From Mycobacterium hubeiense (GTDB lineage: Bacteria; Actinomycetota; Actinomycetes; Mycobacteriales; Mycobacteriaceae): a stretch of DNA of 61,098 bases. Positions 33,709 through 42,764 of the stretch are shown piece after piece. Under the pieces are notes generated by a model. That model had not been told where the DNA came from. It was given only the letters and a program-made list of their open reading frames with translations, and made no database searches. How positions within the stretch are numbered: the stretch's first letter is position 1; every line of letters begins with the position of its first letter. Made by a program: the position numbers and the translations under genes. Where the stretch lies: positions 3,585 through 64,682 of the forward strand of contig NZ_PIZU01000029.1 in the NCBI RefSeq assembly GCF_002838065.1, in the 5' to 3' direction.

Positions 33709-34298
33709 GCCAGGATCGCGCCGCCCAGCCAGCGTTTGATGAAGCGCCGCAACTCATCTCGATCGCGGTCCGCATTGGGTGCGACAAAGAACGACAGCAT
33801 CGTGCGCAGCGTGAACTCGACCAGCTCCCGCTGGGCTGACTCGTCGTAGCCGTACTTGTCCCAGTCGACATCGAAGCGCGTGAGCATTCGCATGCCGAAG
33901 GCCTGTGCTTCGTCCGAGGTCATGCTGCCGGAGTGGGCGTGCAAATACGGTTCAGACAGCATGATGCCCAGATGCGGTGTGCGAGTGACTTCCTCAAGTG
34001 TGAACAGCACGCCTTCAGTCATCGCCTCCGCCGGATCGGTGATGCCGCGAACACACTCGGCCAGCCGGTCGAGGAATCCGTCCACGGAGGCGATGGCCGC
34101 GGCATGCATGAGGGCGTCGGCGGTGGGGAAGTAGCGGTAGACCGTCTGCCGGATGACGCCCAGTGATGCGGCGACGTCAGCGATGCTGACATCGGAGCCC
34201 GTCTCGGAGATGAGCTTGACCGCGGCCTCGACAATCCGCGCAGAGGCTTCCTCGTCGCTGGCCGGCGGCCGGCCATCCCATCCGCGTCTACGCGCCAC
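33696..34298 (-). CDS. TetR-family regulator
   Basis: About 200 residues from GTG 34298 (VARRRGWDGRPPASDEEAS), which has AAGGAG nearby upstream; the longer open frame to 34421 would overlap the divergent gene. The HTH is IVEAAVKLISETGSDVSIADVAASLGVIRQTVYRYFPTADAL. The C-terminal domain is helical. It is divergent from the PF10118 protein gene, with a perfect inverted repeat in the shared promoter, and probably represses both. Confidence 0.88.
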   Translation of the reverse strand: MARRRGWDGRPPASDEEASARIVEAAVKLISETGSDVSIADVAASLGVIRQTVYRYFPTADALMHAAAIASVDGFLDRLAECVRGITDPAEAMTEGVLFTLEEVTRTPHLGIMLSEPYLHAHSGSMTSDEAQAFGMRMLTRFDVDWDKYGYDESAQRELVEFTLRTMLSFFVAPNADRDRDELRRFIKRWLGGAILAQPR

Positions 34299-34366
34299 AG
34301 TTTGGCTCCTTGGCCAGCGACATTCCTGGAGGATATCGCCCATTGTTGACAGTCCACGGCTCGTAA

Positions 34367-34404
34367 AGTAATCATACATTGATTGCAGCAACTGTATGAT
34401 TACT
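34367..34404. promoter_or_regulatory. operator in the TetR / PF10118 divergent promoter
   Basis: Perfect 12-bp arms AGTAATCATACA (34367-34378) and TGTATGATTACT (34393-34404) separated by 14 bases. TTGACA lies at 34346-34351, and TATGAT (34395-34400) inside the right arm is a good -10 for the rightward gene, so binding would block transcription. Confidence 0.75.
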
Positions 34405-34420
34405 CGAACGAGGGCACTCA

Positions 34421-35359
34421 ATGACCGAGCTGATAGTGCGCAAGATGCGCTTTGCGTTCGCAGACCACCGCGTGCCGTTCCTGTGGAACGAGACCAACCC
34501 GGCGTTCTCGAGCATGGCCAACGCGGTGTCGTTCCTGGCCATTGCGTTCGAGAAGATGATCGGTCAGATGATCCCTGAGGCGATGCCGTTGATCACCGAC
34601 CCCGCGGTCGCCGAGGAAGCCCAGGCGTTCGTGCGACAGGAGGGCCAGCACGCCATGGCCCACCGCCAGCACGCAAAGGGGCTGATCAAGAGCTACCCGG
34701 GGCTCAAGGAAACCCTCGACGAGGTGATCGCGGCATTCGACGACCTGACCGCCAACACACCACTGAAGTACCGGCTGGCCTATACCGCCGATCTTGAGGC
34801 GACGTTCACCCCGGTGTTCAAACTGATGCTCGATCACGACGACACCCTGTTCGCGCCGGGTGACGATCGGGTGGCATCGCTTTTCCTGTGGCACTTTGTC
34901 GAAGAAGTCGAGCACCGCAGTTCGGCATTGATCATCTACGACGCTGTGGTCGACGATCCCTGGTATCGCATGCGGGTGGCGCCGTCGATCTTCAAGCACG
35001 TGTGGGGGGTGCTACGGATGGCCTGCGAGGGCTTCAACAAGCACGTTCCGCTGGAGGAGCGCAAGGTCGACGCGTTGTCGATGTTCGGCATGCAGGCAAG
35101 GAAAAAGGCGCTGATGCAACGGCTTCCGTTCTTCAACGTTCCCGACGACGGGCCATTCGAAAACGCCTTCTCTCACTTGCCCATTCGTGAGCAGCTCACG
35201 GCGCTGACCGGCGTCGTACGTAGTCAGATCCCAGGACACAACCCCGCACACGAGAAGCTGCCCGCACTGGCCGACGAGTGGTTCGCCCGTTATGAGGCCG
35301 GCTATGACGTCACCCAGTGGTACACCGCTTCTCAGAAGGTGGACACCGCACATGTCTGA
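34421..35359 (+). CDS. PF10118-type predicted metal-dependent hydrolase (ferritin-like helices)
   Basis: A 312-residue helical protein of the family annotated as predicted metal-dependent hydrolase (PF10118). Two EX2H-type clusters, EEAQAFVRQEGQHAMAHRQH and WHFVEEVEHRSSALIIYD, are consistent with a di-iron site in a ferritin-like bundle. Its start directly follows the operator region. The next gene overlaps by eight bases, so it forms an operon with a membrane protein. The substrate is unknown; the hydrolase label is historical. Confidence 0.75.
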   Translation: MTELIVRKMRFAFADHRVPFLWNETNPAFSSMANAVSFLAIAFEKMIGQMIPEAMPLITDPAVAEEAQAFVRQEGQHAMAHRQHAKGLIKSYPGLKETLDEVIAAFDDLTANTPLKYRLAYTADLEATFTPVFKLMLDHDDTLFAPGDDRVASLFLWHFVEEVEHRSSALIIYDAVVDDPWYRMRVAPSIFKHVWGVLRMACEGFNKHVPLEERKVDALSMFGMQARKKALMQRLPFFNVPDDGPFENAFSHLPIREQLTALTGVVRSQIPGHNPAHEKLPALADEWFARYEAGYDVTQWYTASQKVDTAHV

Positions 35360-36524
35360 TCTGTGTACCCCCACATTCGCCGATCTTGCGGCGCGGCTGG
35401 GTTTTTCGTGCGATACCGCCGGCGGCCTCGTGGAGTTCCGCAGTCCGTTCGGACTGGAGAACTGGACGCTGCCGGTCCTGGAGATCACCGTGATCGTCGG
35501 CGCGGTGCTTGCCCTCGTTTACGCGATCACCAGATGGCGCCGTCACAACGACCCAACCAATCTGGTGCTCTGGTTCGGCGCCATCGCCTATCTGCTGATC
35601 ATCGAACCGCCACTGTATTTTCCAGGGGCGTTCGGCATCAGCGAGTACGTCGACACGATGTTTGCGCACAACGTGTTCACCGTCGACTTCCTGTGGGGGC
35701 GGCTACCGCTCTACATCATCGCGATCTATCCGATGATGGCGACAGTGGCGTTTGAAATCGTTCGGATGCTCGGCGTCTTCCGCCGCTACGGTGTGCTCAT
35801 CGGCGCGGTCTGCGTCGGGTTCGTCCACCACGCGTTCTACGAGATCTTCGACCACCTCGGACCGCAGCTGCGGTGGTGGGAATGGACGTTGGACCATCCG
35901 ATGAACCAGCCGTTCTTCGATTCGGTGCCGCTGCCCAGCGTTGTCGTGTTCGCGGCCTTGTGGCCGATGTCGTTGGCGTTCTGTGTCCAGCTCTTCGTCG
36001 GCCGCCACGTGGACGACGGCAGGACCTTCACGGGTATCGAGATCCTGTGGCGCACTGTCGTCGTCGGCATTCTGGCGTCGATCGGCACCGCCGTGCTGCC
36101 GATGCCCGCCACGATCGGTGGATCCGTTTCGGGCAGTACCACCGTCGCGGGGGTGATCTATGCCGCCGAGCTCGTCGTGCTCAGCGTGGTGGCGATAGCG
36201 GTGCTCGTGCGGCAGTGGTCGACGATTCGCCGCAACCCCGTCGATGTCACCTACAGCAATCCGCTCATCCTGCGCTACGCCGCGGTGTATCTCGCGGTCA
36301 TGACGGTGCTGTGGGTGACGGCTCTGCCGGCGTACTTCGGAGCTGTCGACGGCCTCACCGCCGACGGCGATCCCGTCGGCAGCCTCTGGTACACCATCGT
36401 CTGCCTGGTGATCGCGTGCTTGTCCATAGCTGCGGCGGGCACGGCGACCCGGCGCGCGTCGCTGCTCTCTACGTCAGTCGACGCCAATGCCGGTAGCCGC
36501 GATGCGCAGCGAACGCCCCGATGA
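35352..36524 (+). CDS. polytopic membrane protein of unknown function
   Basis: About 390 residues from ATG 35352 (MSDLCTPTFADLAARLGFSC). Eight or so hydrophobic segments are visible, for example LPVLEITVIVGAVLALVYAI, LVLWFGAIAYLLIIEPPLYF and VVVFAALWPMSLAFCVQLFV. Trp/His-rich loops stand between them (FVHHAFYEIFDHLGPQLRWWEWTLDHPMNQPFF). It may be distantly related to AveC-like membrane proteins; this is a guess. It is coupled to the PF10118 gene and convergent, with a 56-base overlap, with the VTT-domain gene. Confidence 0.65.
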   Translation: MSDLCTPTFADLAARLGFSCDTAGGLVEFRSPFGLENWTLPVLEITVIVGAVLALVYAITRWRRHNDPTNLVLWFGAIAYLLIIEPPLYFPGAFGISEYVDTMFAHNVFTVDFLWGRLPLYIIAIYPMMATVAFEIVRMLGVFRRYGVLIGAVCVGFVHHAFYEIFDHLGPQLRWWEWTLDHPMNQPFFDSVPLPSVVVFAALWPMSLAFCVQLFVGRHVDDGRTFTGIEILWRTVVVGILASIGTAVLPMPATIGGSVSGSTTVAGVIYAAELVVLSVVAIAVLVRQWSTIRRNPVDVTYSNPLILRYAAVYLAVMTVLWVTALPAYFGAVDGLTADGDPVGSLWYTIVCLVIACLSIAAAGTATRRASLLSTSVDANAGSRDAQRTPR

Positions 36525-37146
36525 TCGCCGTCACGCACCACACCGCGATCGCCGCGAACGCCAGCGGCGATGACAGGTCAGCGATCGACGCGCCCAGCGC
36601 GGTGTAGACGAAGCCCCGTGGCGCCGAGCCGATGAACGCGCCAACGGCCAACTGCCACAACGGAACTCCGAACGCGCCGAATGCGTAGGACGCCAGCGCG
36701 TCGGAGATGCCCGGGACGAACCGCTGACCGACGACGGCCCACAGGCCGCCGCGTTCGATCAGCCGGTCGAGGCGCTCCGCGCGTTCGGATCCGAGCAGTG
36801 CGCGTGCACTGTCGCGGCCGGCGCGGCGCCCGACAAGACCGGTGATGACCGCGGTGCCGACCGACGCGCCGAGTGTGACGAACAACCCGAGCACCGGCCC
36901 GAAGAGCACGCCGCTGCCCGCCGCCAGAATCGGTCCCGGGACGAAGATCGCCCCCAGCACCGCCGAGACCACGACGTAGGTCAGCGGCGCCACCGGTCCC
37001 GTCGCCGCAACGGTGCGCCGGACATCCTCGACATCGACGACGTCCGTGCCGGCCACCAGATAGAACAGCCCCAACAGGAACGCCGCGAACAGCGCGAGCC
37101 GCACGATGTGGCGCCACCGCGGGGTCGAGCCGTCGCTGTCGGTCAT
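36469..37146 (-). CDS. TVP38/TMEM64 (VTT-domain, DedA-like) membrane protein
   Basis: A 225-residue membrane protein. The VTT core is GPILAAGSGVLFGPVLGLFVTLGASVGTAVITGLVGRRAGRDSARALLG, followed by GQRFVPGISDALASYAFGAFGVPLWQLAVGAFIGSAPRGFVYTALG. The family is implicated in lipid scrambling and membrane homeostasis. It ends inside the 3' end of the convergent membrane protein gene. Confidence 0.85.
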   Translation of the reverse strand: MTDSDGSTPRWRHIVRLALFAAFLLGLFYLVAGTDVVDVEDVRRTVAATGPVAPLTYVVVSAVLGAIFVPGPILAAGSGVLFGPVLGLFVTLGASVGTAVITGLVGRRAGRDSARALLGSERAERLDRLIERGGLWAVVGQRFVPGISDALASYAFGAFGVPLWQLAVGAFIGSAPRGFVYTALGASIADLSSPLAFAAIAVWCVTAIIGAFAAHRGYRHWRRLT

Positions 37147-37171
37147 AGTGGACGCGATTGTCCCGCATCGC

Positions 37172-40030
37172 CTATGCGCGCGGCGCGGGCCACCTCGAAG
37201 GCACCGGCCGCGGCCGCACCACCTGCGGCCACCAGAACCACCGGCCGAGCAGCGCCGCGATGGACGGCGTCATGAACGCGCGGATCACCAAGGTGTCGAA
37301 CAGCAGACCCATCCCGATCGTCGTGCCGACCTGCGCGACCACCGTCAGCTCACTGACCACCATCGACATCATCGTGAACGCGAACACCAAACCTGCTGCG
37401 GTCACCACTGATCCGCTGCCGCCCATCGCGCGGATGATCGCCGTGTTGATGCCTGCGGGCAACTCTTCCTTCAGTCGCGCCACCAACAGCAGGTTGTAGT
37501 CGGCACCGACGGCCAGCAGGATGATCACCGCCATCGCCATCACCATGAACTGCAGCTCGATGCCCAAGATGTGCTGCCATACCAGCACCGACAGGCCGAA
37601 CGACGCGCCCAGTGACAGCACCACCGTGCCGACGATGACGCCCGCCGCGACGAGACTGCGGGTGATCAGCAGCATGATGGTGAAGATCAGTGCGAGCGCG
37701 AGGATGGCGGCGATCAGCAGGTCATAGTTGTTGCCTTCCTGCATGTCCTTGAATGCGGCCGCGGTGCCGCCGACATAGATCCGTGAGCCCTCCAGCGGCG
37801 TGCCCTTGATGGCTTCCGCCGCAGCGAGTTTGATGTCGTCGATGCGCTCGATGCCGTCGGCGGACAACGGATCGCCTTCGTGGGAGACGATCATCCGCAC
37901 CGCGTGGCCGTTGGGCGAGATGAAGCTGTCCATGCCGCGTTTGAATTCTTCGTTTTCGAAGATCTCCGGCGGCAGGTAGAACGTGTCGTCGTTCCAGGAG
38001 TCGTTGAACGCATCGCCCATCGCCGACTGGTTCTTCGACAGCGCGGCCTGCTGATCCTGCAGTCCCGCCTGGGTGGACTGCATCGACAGCATCATGTCCC
38101 GCGACGATTTCATCGTCTCGATGGTTTCGGGCATGAGCGCCAACAGCTGTGGCATCAGCGCGTCGAGCCGCTCCAAATCCGGTACCAGATCCTGGATCTG
38201 GTCGGTCATCAGGTTCAGGCCGTCGATCGATTCGAACAGCGACCGCATAGACCAGCACAGCGGGATGTTGAAGCAGTGCGGTTCCCAGTAGAAGTAGTTG
38301 CGGATCGGACGGAAGAAGTCGTCGAAATCGGCGATGTGGTCCCGCAATTCGGCGACGTCCTCGGTCATCACGCGGGTCTTGCCGACCATGCTGTGCGTCG
38401 TCGCGCTCATCTGCTCCATCAGCGCGATCATCTGGTTCATGTTGTCGATGGTCGACTGCATCTCATCGGCCTGCAGCTTCATGTTGGCCGTGAGGTCTTC
38501 CATGTACTTGCGGGTCATGTCCTGCGTGACGCCGCTCATGCTGAGTTGCGCCGGAATCGTGGAGAACTCAATGGGTTTGCCACTCGGGCGGGTGATGGTC
38601 TGCACCCTGCCGATGCCCGGCACCCGGAACACCGCCTTGGCGATCTTGTCGATCACCAGGAAGTCCGCGGAGTTGCGCAGGTCGTGGTCGCTTTCGATGA
38701 GCAGCAGCTCGGGGTTCATCGTCGCCGGCGAGAAATGCCGTTCGGCCGCAGCGAATCCCTGATTGGCGGGCAGGTCGGCGGGCAGATACTTGCGGTCGTT
38801 GTAGTTGGGCTGATAGCCGGGCAGCGTGAGCAGCCCGACCAGCGACAGCGCGATCGTGCCCAGCAAGACCGGGGCGGGCCACCGGACGATGAGGGCACCG
38901 ATCTTGCGCCAGCCGCGAATCCGCATGGCGCGCTTGGGTTCCAGCAGCCCGAAGCGGCTGGCAACGGTGATCGCGGCGGGCCCCAACGTCAGCGCGACGA
39001 GCACCGCGACTGTCATCCCGACGGCCAGCGGGACGCCCAGCGACTGGAAGTAGGGCAGCCGGGTGAACGACAGGCAGAACGTTGCGCCCGCGATCGTCAT
39101 GCCCGAGCCCAGCACCACATGCGCGGTGCCGTGGAACATCGTGTAGTAGGCCGATTCTCGGTCTTCGCCGATCGTGCGGGCTTCCTGATATCGGCCGATC
39201 AGAAATATCGCGTAGTCGGTCGCTGCGGCGATCGCGAGTGTGACCAGCAGGTTGGTGGCGAACGTCGACAAGCCGATCAGCTCGTGATAGCCCAGGAACG
39301 CCACCACGCCGCGCGTGGCCGACAACGTCAAAAAGACCAGCACCAGTACGAGCAGCACGGTCCGTATCGACCGGTAGACCAGCAGCAGCATGGTGATGAT
39401 GACGGCGAACGTGACCAATTCGATGATCCGGACGGTCCGGTCGCTGGCGATCTGCTGGTCGGCCACCAGGGCGGAGCCGCCGGTGACATAGACCTTGACG
39501 CCCTGTGGGGGAGGAAGCCCGGCGACGATCTCGTTGACCGCTTCCACCGACTCGTTGGAGAGCTGTTCGCCCATGTTGCCGGCGAGATACACCTGCACGT
39601 AGGCGGCCTTGCCGTCGCTGCTCTGCGCGCCGGCTTCGGTCAGCGGGTCGCCCCAGAAGTCTTGAACGTGCTCGACGTGTTTGGTGTCGGCTTCGAGCCG
39701 GTCGACGAGTTCGTCGTAGAACCGGTGCGCGTCCGCGCCGAGCGGCTGGTCGCCCTCGAGCAGGATCATCACCGCGCTGTCGGACTTGTACTCCTCGAAC
39801 ACCTCGCCGACGCGCTTCATCGCAATCACCGACGGCGCGTCGGACGGACTCATCGACACCGACCGCATCTGGCCGACGACCTCGAGCTGCGGCACGGCCA
39901 CGTTCAGGACGGCGACCAGCAGAATCCAACCGAGGATGATCGGGATGGCCAGCCGGCGGATCCACTTGGCCAAACCGCCACGGTGTTGCTGAGCGGCGGC
40001 GTGGCCGGCGTCGATGGTCGGGGTGCTCAC
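37172..40030 (-). CDS. MmpL-family RND lipid transporter
   Basis: A 952-residue mycobacterial membrane protein large. There are two halves of transmembrane helices (first IIELVTFAVIITMLLLVY, ATDYAIFLIGRYQEAR; second GVIVGTVVLSLGASFGLSVLVW, LLAVGADYNLLLVARLKEELPAGINTAIIRAMGGSGSVVTAAGLVFAF). The Asp-Tyr pairs in TM4 and TM10 are the proton relay. A long Met/Gln-rich coiled extracytoplasmic region with the EPHCFNIPLCWSMRSLF Cys pair lies between. These features place it in the MmpL4/5-like cluster. No MmpS gene is adjacent, which is unusual for that cluster. The cargo is unknown. Confidence 0.9.
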   Translation of the reverse strand: MSTPTIDAGHAAAQQHRGGLAKWIRRLAIPIILGWILLVAVLNVAVPQLEVVGQMRSVSMSPSDAPSVIAMKRVGEVFEEYKSDSAVMILLEGDQPLGADAHRFYDELVDRLEADTKHVEHVQDFWGDPLTEAGAQSSDGKAAYVQVYLAGNMGEQLSNESVEAVNEIVAGLPPPQGVKVYVTGGSALVADQQIASDRTVRIIELVTFAVIITMLLLVYRSIRTVLLVLVLVFLTLSATRGVVAFLGYHELIGLSTFATNLLVTLAIAAATDYAIFLIGRYQEARTIGEDRESAYYTMFHGTAHVVLGSGMTIAGATFCLSFTRLPYFQSLGVPLAVGMTVAVLVALTLGPAAITVASRFGLLEPKRAMRIRGWRKIGALIVRWPAPVLLGTIALSLVGLLTLPGYQPNYNDRKYLPADLPANQGFAAAERHFSPATMNPELLLIESDHDLRNSADFLVIDKIAKAVFRVPGIGRVQTITRPSGKPIEFSTIPAQLSMSGVTQDMTRKYMEDLTANMKLQADEMQSTIDNMNQMIALMEQMSATTHSMVGKTRVMTEDVAELRDHIADFDDFFRPIRNYFYWEPHCFNIPLCWSMRSLFESIDGLNLMTDQIQDLVPDLERLDALMPQLLALMPETIETMKSSRDMMLSMQSTQAGLQDQQAALSKNQSAMGDAFNDSWNDDTFYLPPEIFENEEFKRGMDSFISPNGHAVRMIVSHEGDPLSADGIERIDDIKLAAAEAIKGTPLEGSRIYVGGTAAAFKDMQEGNNYDLLIAAILALALIFTIMLLITRSLVAAGVIVGTVVLSLGASFGLSVLVWQHILGIELQFMVMAMAVIILLAVGADYNLLLVARLKEELPAGINTAIIRAMGGSGSVVTAAGLVFAFTMMSMVVSELTVVAQVGTTIGMGLLFDTLVIRAFMTPSIAALLGRWFWWPQVVRPRPVPSRWPAPRA

Positions 40031-40129
40031 GAGCTGGGCACTTCGACGGAACTCCCTCGGGACGGCATTGGCTGCGCCTCAGTCTTACCAGATTGGGGCG
40101 AGCACGTGGGGCGTCCGTCCCCGAGTTGG

Positions 40130-41632
40130 TTAGAGGCGCTCGGTAATGGCGCTCTTCAGCGCCTCGGACCCCGTTCCGAACACCGCCTGGACACTGTTGC
40201 CGACCTCGACGACGCCCGCCGCGCCCAGCGCCCGCAGCCGCGCCTGATCGACCTTGCTCGTGTCGGCGACGTCCACGCGCAGGCGCGTGATGCAGGCATC
40301 GACGTTGACGAGATTGTCCCGGCCGCCGAATGCCGCGATGACCTGCTCGGCTTGGCTGTCGCTTGCGGCGGCCTGCTTGTCGCCCTCCGACGCCGTCTCC
40401 GGCTCACGTCCCGGCGTCGGCAGGTTCCACTTCGTGATTGCGAACCGGAACAGCAGGTAATAGACGACGAAGAACACCGCGCCCATGCCGATCAGCAGCG
40501 GGATGTTCTTGGCGGCCGGCGCGGTGCCGTACAGCAGCAGGTCGATGAGCCCCGCGGAGAACGAGAAGCCCAGATGGATGTCGAGCAGGTAGGCGATGGC
40601 CAGCGAGAGACCGGTCAGAAGCGCGTGGATGACGTACAGCGGGAAGGCGACGAACATGAACGCGAATTCCAGCGGCTCGGTGACGCCGGTGAGAAACGCC
40701 GTCAGCGCCGCTGCGGCCAGGATGCCGACCGCGAGCTTGCGCTGTTTCTTGTTGGCCACGTGAATCATGGCCAGCGCGGCGGCGGGCAGCCCGAACATCA
40801 GGATCGGGTAGAAGCCGGAGGTGAGGATGCCGGCGGTGGCATCGCCGGAGGCGAAGCGGGTGAGTTCGCCGGTGACGGTTTCCCCGTCGGGGGTCTGATA
40901 GTCGCCGTAAAGGAACCAGACGTATGAGTTCGGGATGTGGTGCAGCCCGAACGGGATCAGCATGCGATTGGCGAAGCCGTAGACGAAGGCGCCGACTGCC
41001 CCCGCGCCGCCGATGAACTTGCCGAGTGCGGTGAGGCCCGCGTCGAAGACCGGATAGAAGTAGCTCATCGCGAACGCGAGGAACAGGCAGACCAGCGACA
41101 CCACGATCGGGACGAAGCGGCGGCCGCCGAAAAAGCCTAGATACGACGGCAATTGGATGGTGTGGTAGCGGTCGAACAGCCATGCGGTGACCAGGCCGAC
41201 GACGATGCCGGCGAATACGCTGTAGTTGATCTGGGCCTGCTCGCCGGCCTTGTCGACCTCGCCGGCCAGCACGATGGGCGACATGGTCTTGAACACCGCG
41301 TCCACCACGAGGTAGCCCACGACGGCGGCCAGCGCGGTCGACCCGTCGGCCTTGCGGGCGAACCCGATGGCGACACCGACCGCGAACAGCAGGGGAAGGT
41401 TGGTGAACAGCGCGTCGCCGGCCGCACTCATCGCCTTGAAGAACGAGCCGATGACGGGAGCGTCGATCCTGCCCAGCAGGTCGGGCTGGCCCAGCCGAAG
41501 CAGAATGCCCGCCGCGGGCAATACCGCGATCGGCAGCATGAGGCTCTTGCCCAGCCGCTGCAACTGGGCGAAACCTGGCACGCGCAGGCCCGACTGTCCC
41601 TGTGCTGCTTGCGTTTTCGCGGTCTCGCTCAT
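40130..41632 (-). CDS. ptsG: PTS glucose-type transporter, EIICB
   Basis: A 500-residue sugar permease. The EIIC domain (1-400) has about ten helices and the substrate motif GVTEPLEF (316-323). A linker leads to an EIIB domain with the phospho-Cys in VDACITRLRV (Cys 447). Placement next to the EIIA gene matches the ptsG-crr pair of M. smegmatis. The IPFGLHHIPNSYVWF segment also fits N-acetylglucosamine permeases, so glucose versus GlcNAc is not certain. The start has AGGAGG nearby. Confidence 0.88.
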   Translation of the reverse strand: MSETAKTQAAQGQSGLRVPGFAQLQRLGKSLMLPIAVLPAAGILLRLGQPDLLGRIDAPVIGSFFKAMSAAGDALFTNLPLLFAVGVAIGFARKADGSTALAAVVGYLVVDAVFKTMSPIVLAGEVDKAGEQAQINYSVFAGIVVGLVTAWLFDRYHTIQLPSYLGFFGGRRFVPIVVSLVCLFLAFAMSYFYPVFDAGLTALGKFIGGAGAVGAFVYGFANRMLIPFGLHHIPNSYVWFLYGDYQTPDGETVTGELTRFASGDATAGILTSGFYPILMFGLPAAALAMIHVANKKQRKLAVGILAAAALTAFLTGVTEPLEFAFMFVAFPLYVIHALLTGLSLAIAYLLDIHLGFSFSAGLIDLLLYGTAPAAKNIPLLIGMGAVFFVVYYLLFRFAITKWNLPTPGREPETASEGDKQAAASDSQAEQVIAAFGGRDNLVNVDACITRLRVDVADTSKVDQARLRALGAAGVVEVGNSVQAVFGTGSEALKSAITERL

Positions 41633-41719
41633 CCTGGTGGACCTCCTCTGCTCAGCGGAAGCCTAGACGAGAACCTTGGCGGCTGAGACGATCTTTCGCA
41701 ACGCTCGTATGGTTGATGC

Positions 41720-42193
41720 GTGAGTACGGCGGTCCTCGCCCCGGTCGTCGGTCGCGCGCTGGCGCTGGCCGACGTCCCCGACCCTGTGTTTTCGGCGGGC
41801 ATGGTGGGCTACGGCGCCGCGATCGATCCTCCGCGGGGCGTGATCGACGCGGTCGCACCGGTCAGCGGCAAGGTGGTGAAGCTGATGCCGCACGCCTACG
41901 TCGTGATGACGCCGGATGGCGTGGGCGTACTGGTGCATCTGGGCCTGGACACGGTCCGGCTGGAAGGCGTCGGCTTCACGACCCACGTCAGCCAGGGCGA
42001 CGACGTCGCCGCGGGCCAGCTGGTCATCACCTATGACGTGCCGTCGGTCGAGGCGAAAGGCCTCAATCCCATTGTGCCCGTAGTGGTCATGGACGAACGC
42101 GAGCCGGCGAACGTCGTCGTCGCCGATGCGGTGAATGCCGGTGCGGAAATCTCCTGCGGAGCAGTACTTTTCACCGCGCTCGGCGGTCGTTAG
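41720..42193 (+). CDS. crr: PTS EIIA component (glucose type)
   Basis: A 157-residue soluble EIIA protein. The active-site His lies in VGVLVHLGLDTVRLEG (His 73), with the partner His in LMPHAYVVM (His 58), the 15-residue spacing of E. coli EIIA-Glc. It accepts phosphate from HPr and passes it to the EIIB Cys. The start is GTG 41720. It is divergent from ptsG over 87 bases. HPr and enzyme I are not in the window. Confidence 0.9.
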   Translation: MSTAVLAPVVGRALALADVPDPVFSAGMVGYGAAIDPPRGVIDAVAPVSGKVVKLMPHAYVVMTPDGVGVLVHLGLDTVRLEGVGFTTHVSQGDDVAAGQLVITYDVPSVEAKGLNPIVPVVVMDEREPANVVVADAVNAGAEISCGAVLFTALGGR

Positions 42194-42764
42194 CGAATCC
42201 GCGCACCGCAAAGGAGCGCACGAACTCGGCGACGACGTCGTCGTCCTCGATGTCCAACGTCGCCGACGGTGTGCTGAACAACGAGAAGAGCATCCGCGCG
42301 AACCACTCGCCGGCGCTGACCACGTTGAGGTCTTTGCGCACTTCCCCGGTGAGCTTCGCGGCCGCGAGATACGGCGCAAGGAATTCACCGCATTCCCGCA
42401 GCAGCACCGCGGCGTTCTTCGTGAGCAGCAGGCTCACCTCGGCGGCGTCGAAGTACTTTTCGGGTTCGACGAACCGCCGTGCTCTGGTAACGAACACCGC
42501 CGCGTGAACCAGCTTGTCTTCGAGCGACTCTCCCTTGCCCATCGCCCTGGCCATCTCGCGGTAGAACTGTTGCGAGGCGTGCTCTGCGCACGCCTCGACG
42601 ATCTCCTCCTTGTCCCGGAAGTATTCGTAGACGGTGCTGCGCGAGACATCGGCCGCCCGGGCGATGTCGACGACGGTGGTTTTGTTCAGGCCCTGCCTGC
42701 GGAAGCAGTCGAACGCGGACTCGATGATGAGTTCACGGGTGTCGGTGACGGTTTCGGCGCTCAC
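42171..42764 (-). CDS. TetR-family regulator paired with P450
   Basis: A 197-residue TetR regulator with HTH LIIESAFDCFRRQGLNKTTVVDIARAADVSRSTVYEYFRDKEEIV. The GTG start follows directly after the P450 stop, so both lie on one transcript. Its 3' end overlaps crr by 23 bases, convergent. It probably binds the inverted repeat at 43968-43994 at the head of the P450 transcript (inference). Confidence 0.9.
   Translation of the reverse strand: MSAETVTDTRELIIESAFDCFRRQGLNKTTVVDIARAADVSRSTVYEYFRDKEEIVEACAEHASQQFYREMARAMGKGESLEDKLVHAAVFVTRARRFVEPEKYFDAAEVSLLLTKNAAVLLRECGEFLAPYLAAAKLTGEVRKDLNVVSAGEWFARMLFSLFSTPSATLDIEDDDVVAEFVRSFAVRGFANDRRAR

Noticed and set aside
37880..40927. 1015-codon open frame opposite the MmpL and ptsG genes
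   Set aside because: High-GC antisense frame; its translation is His/Arg/Gly-rich without domains, while both sense genes are clear.
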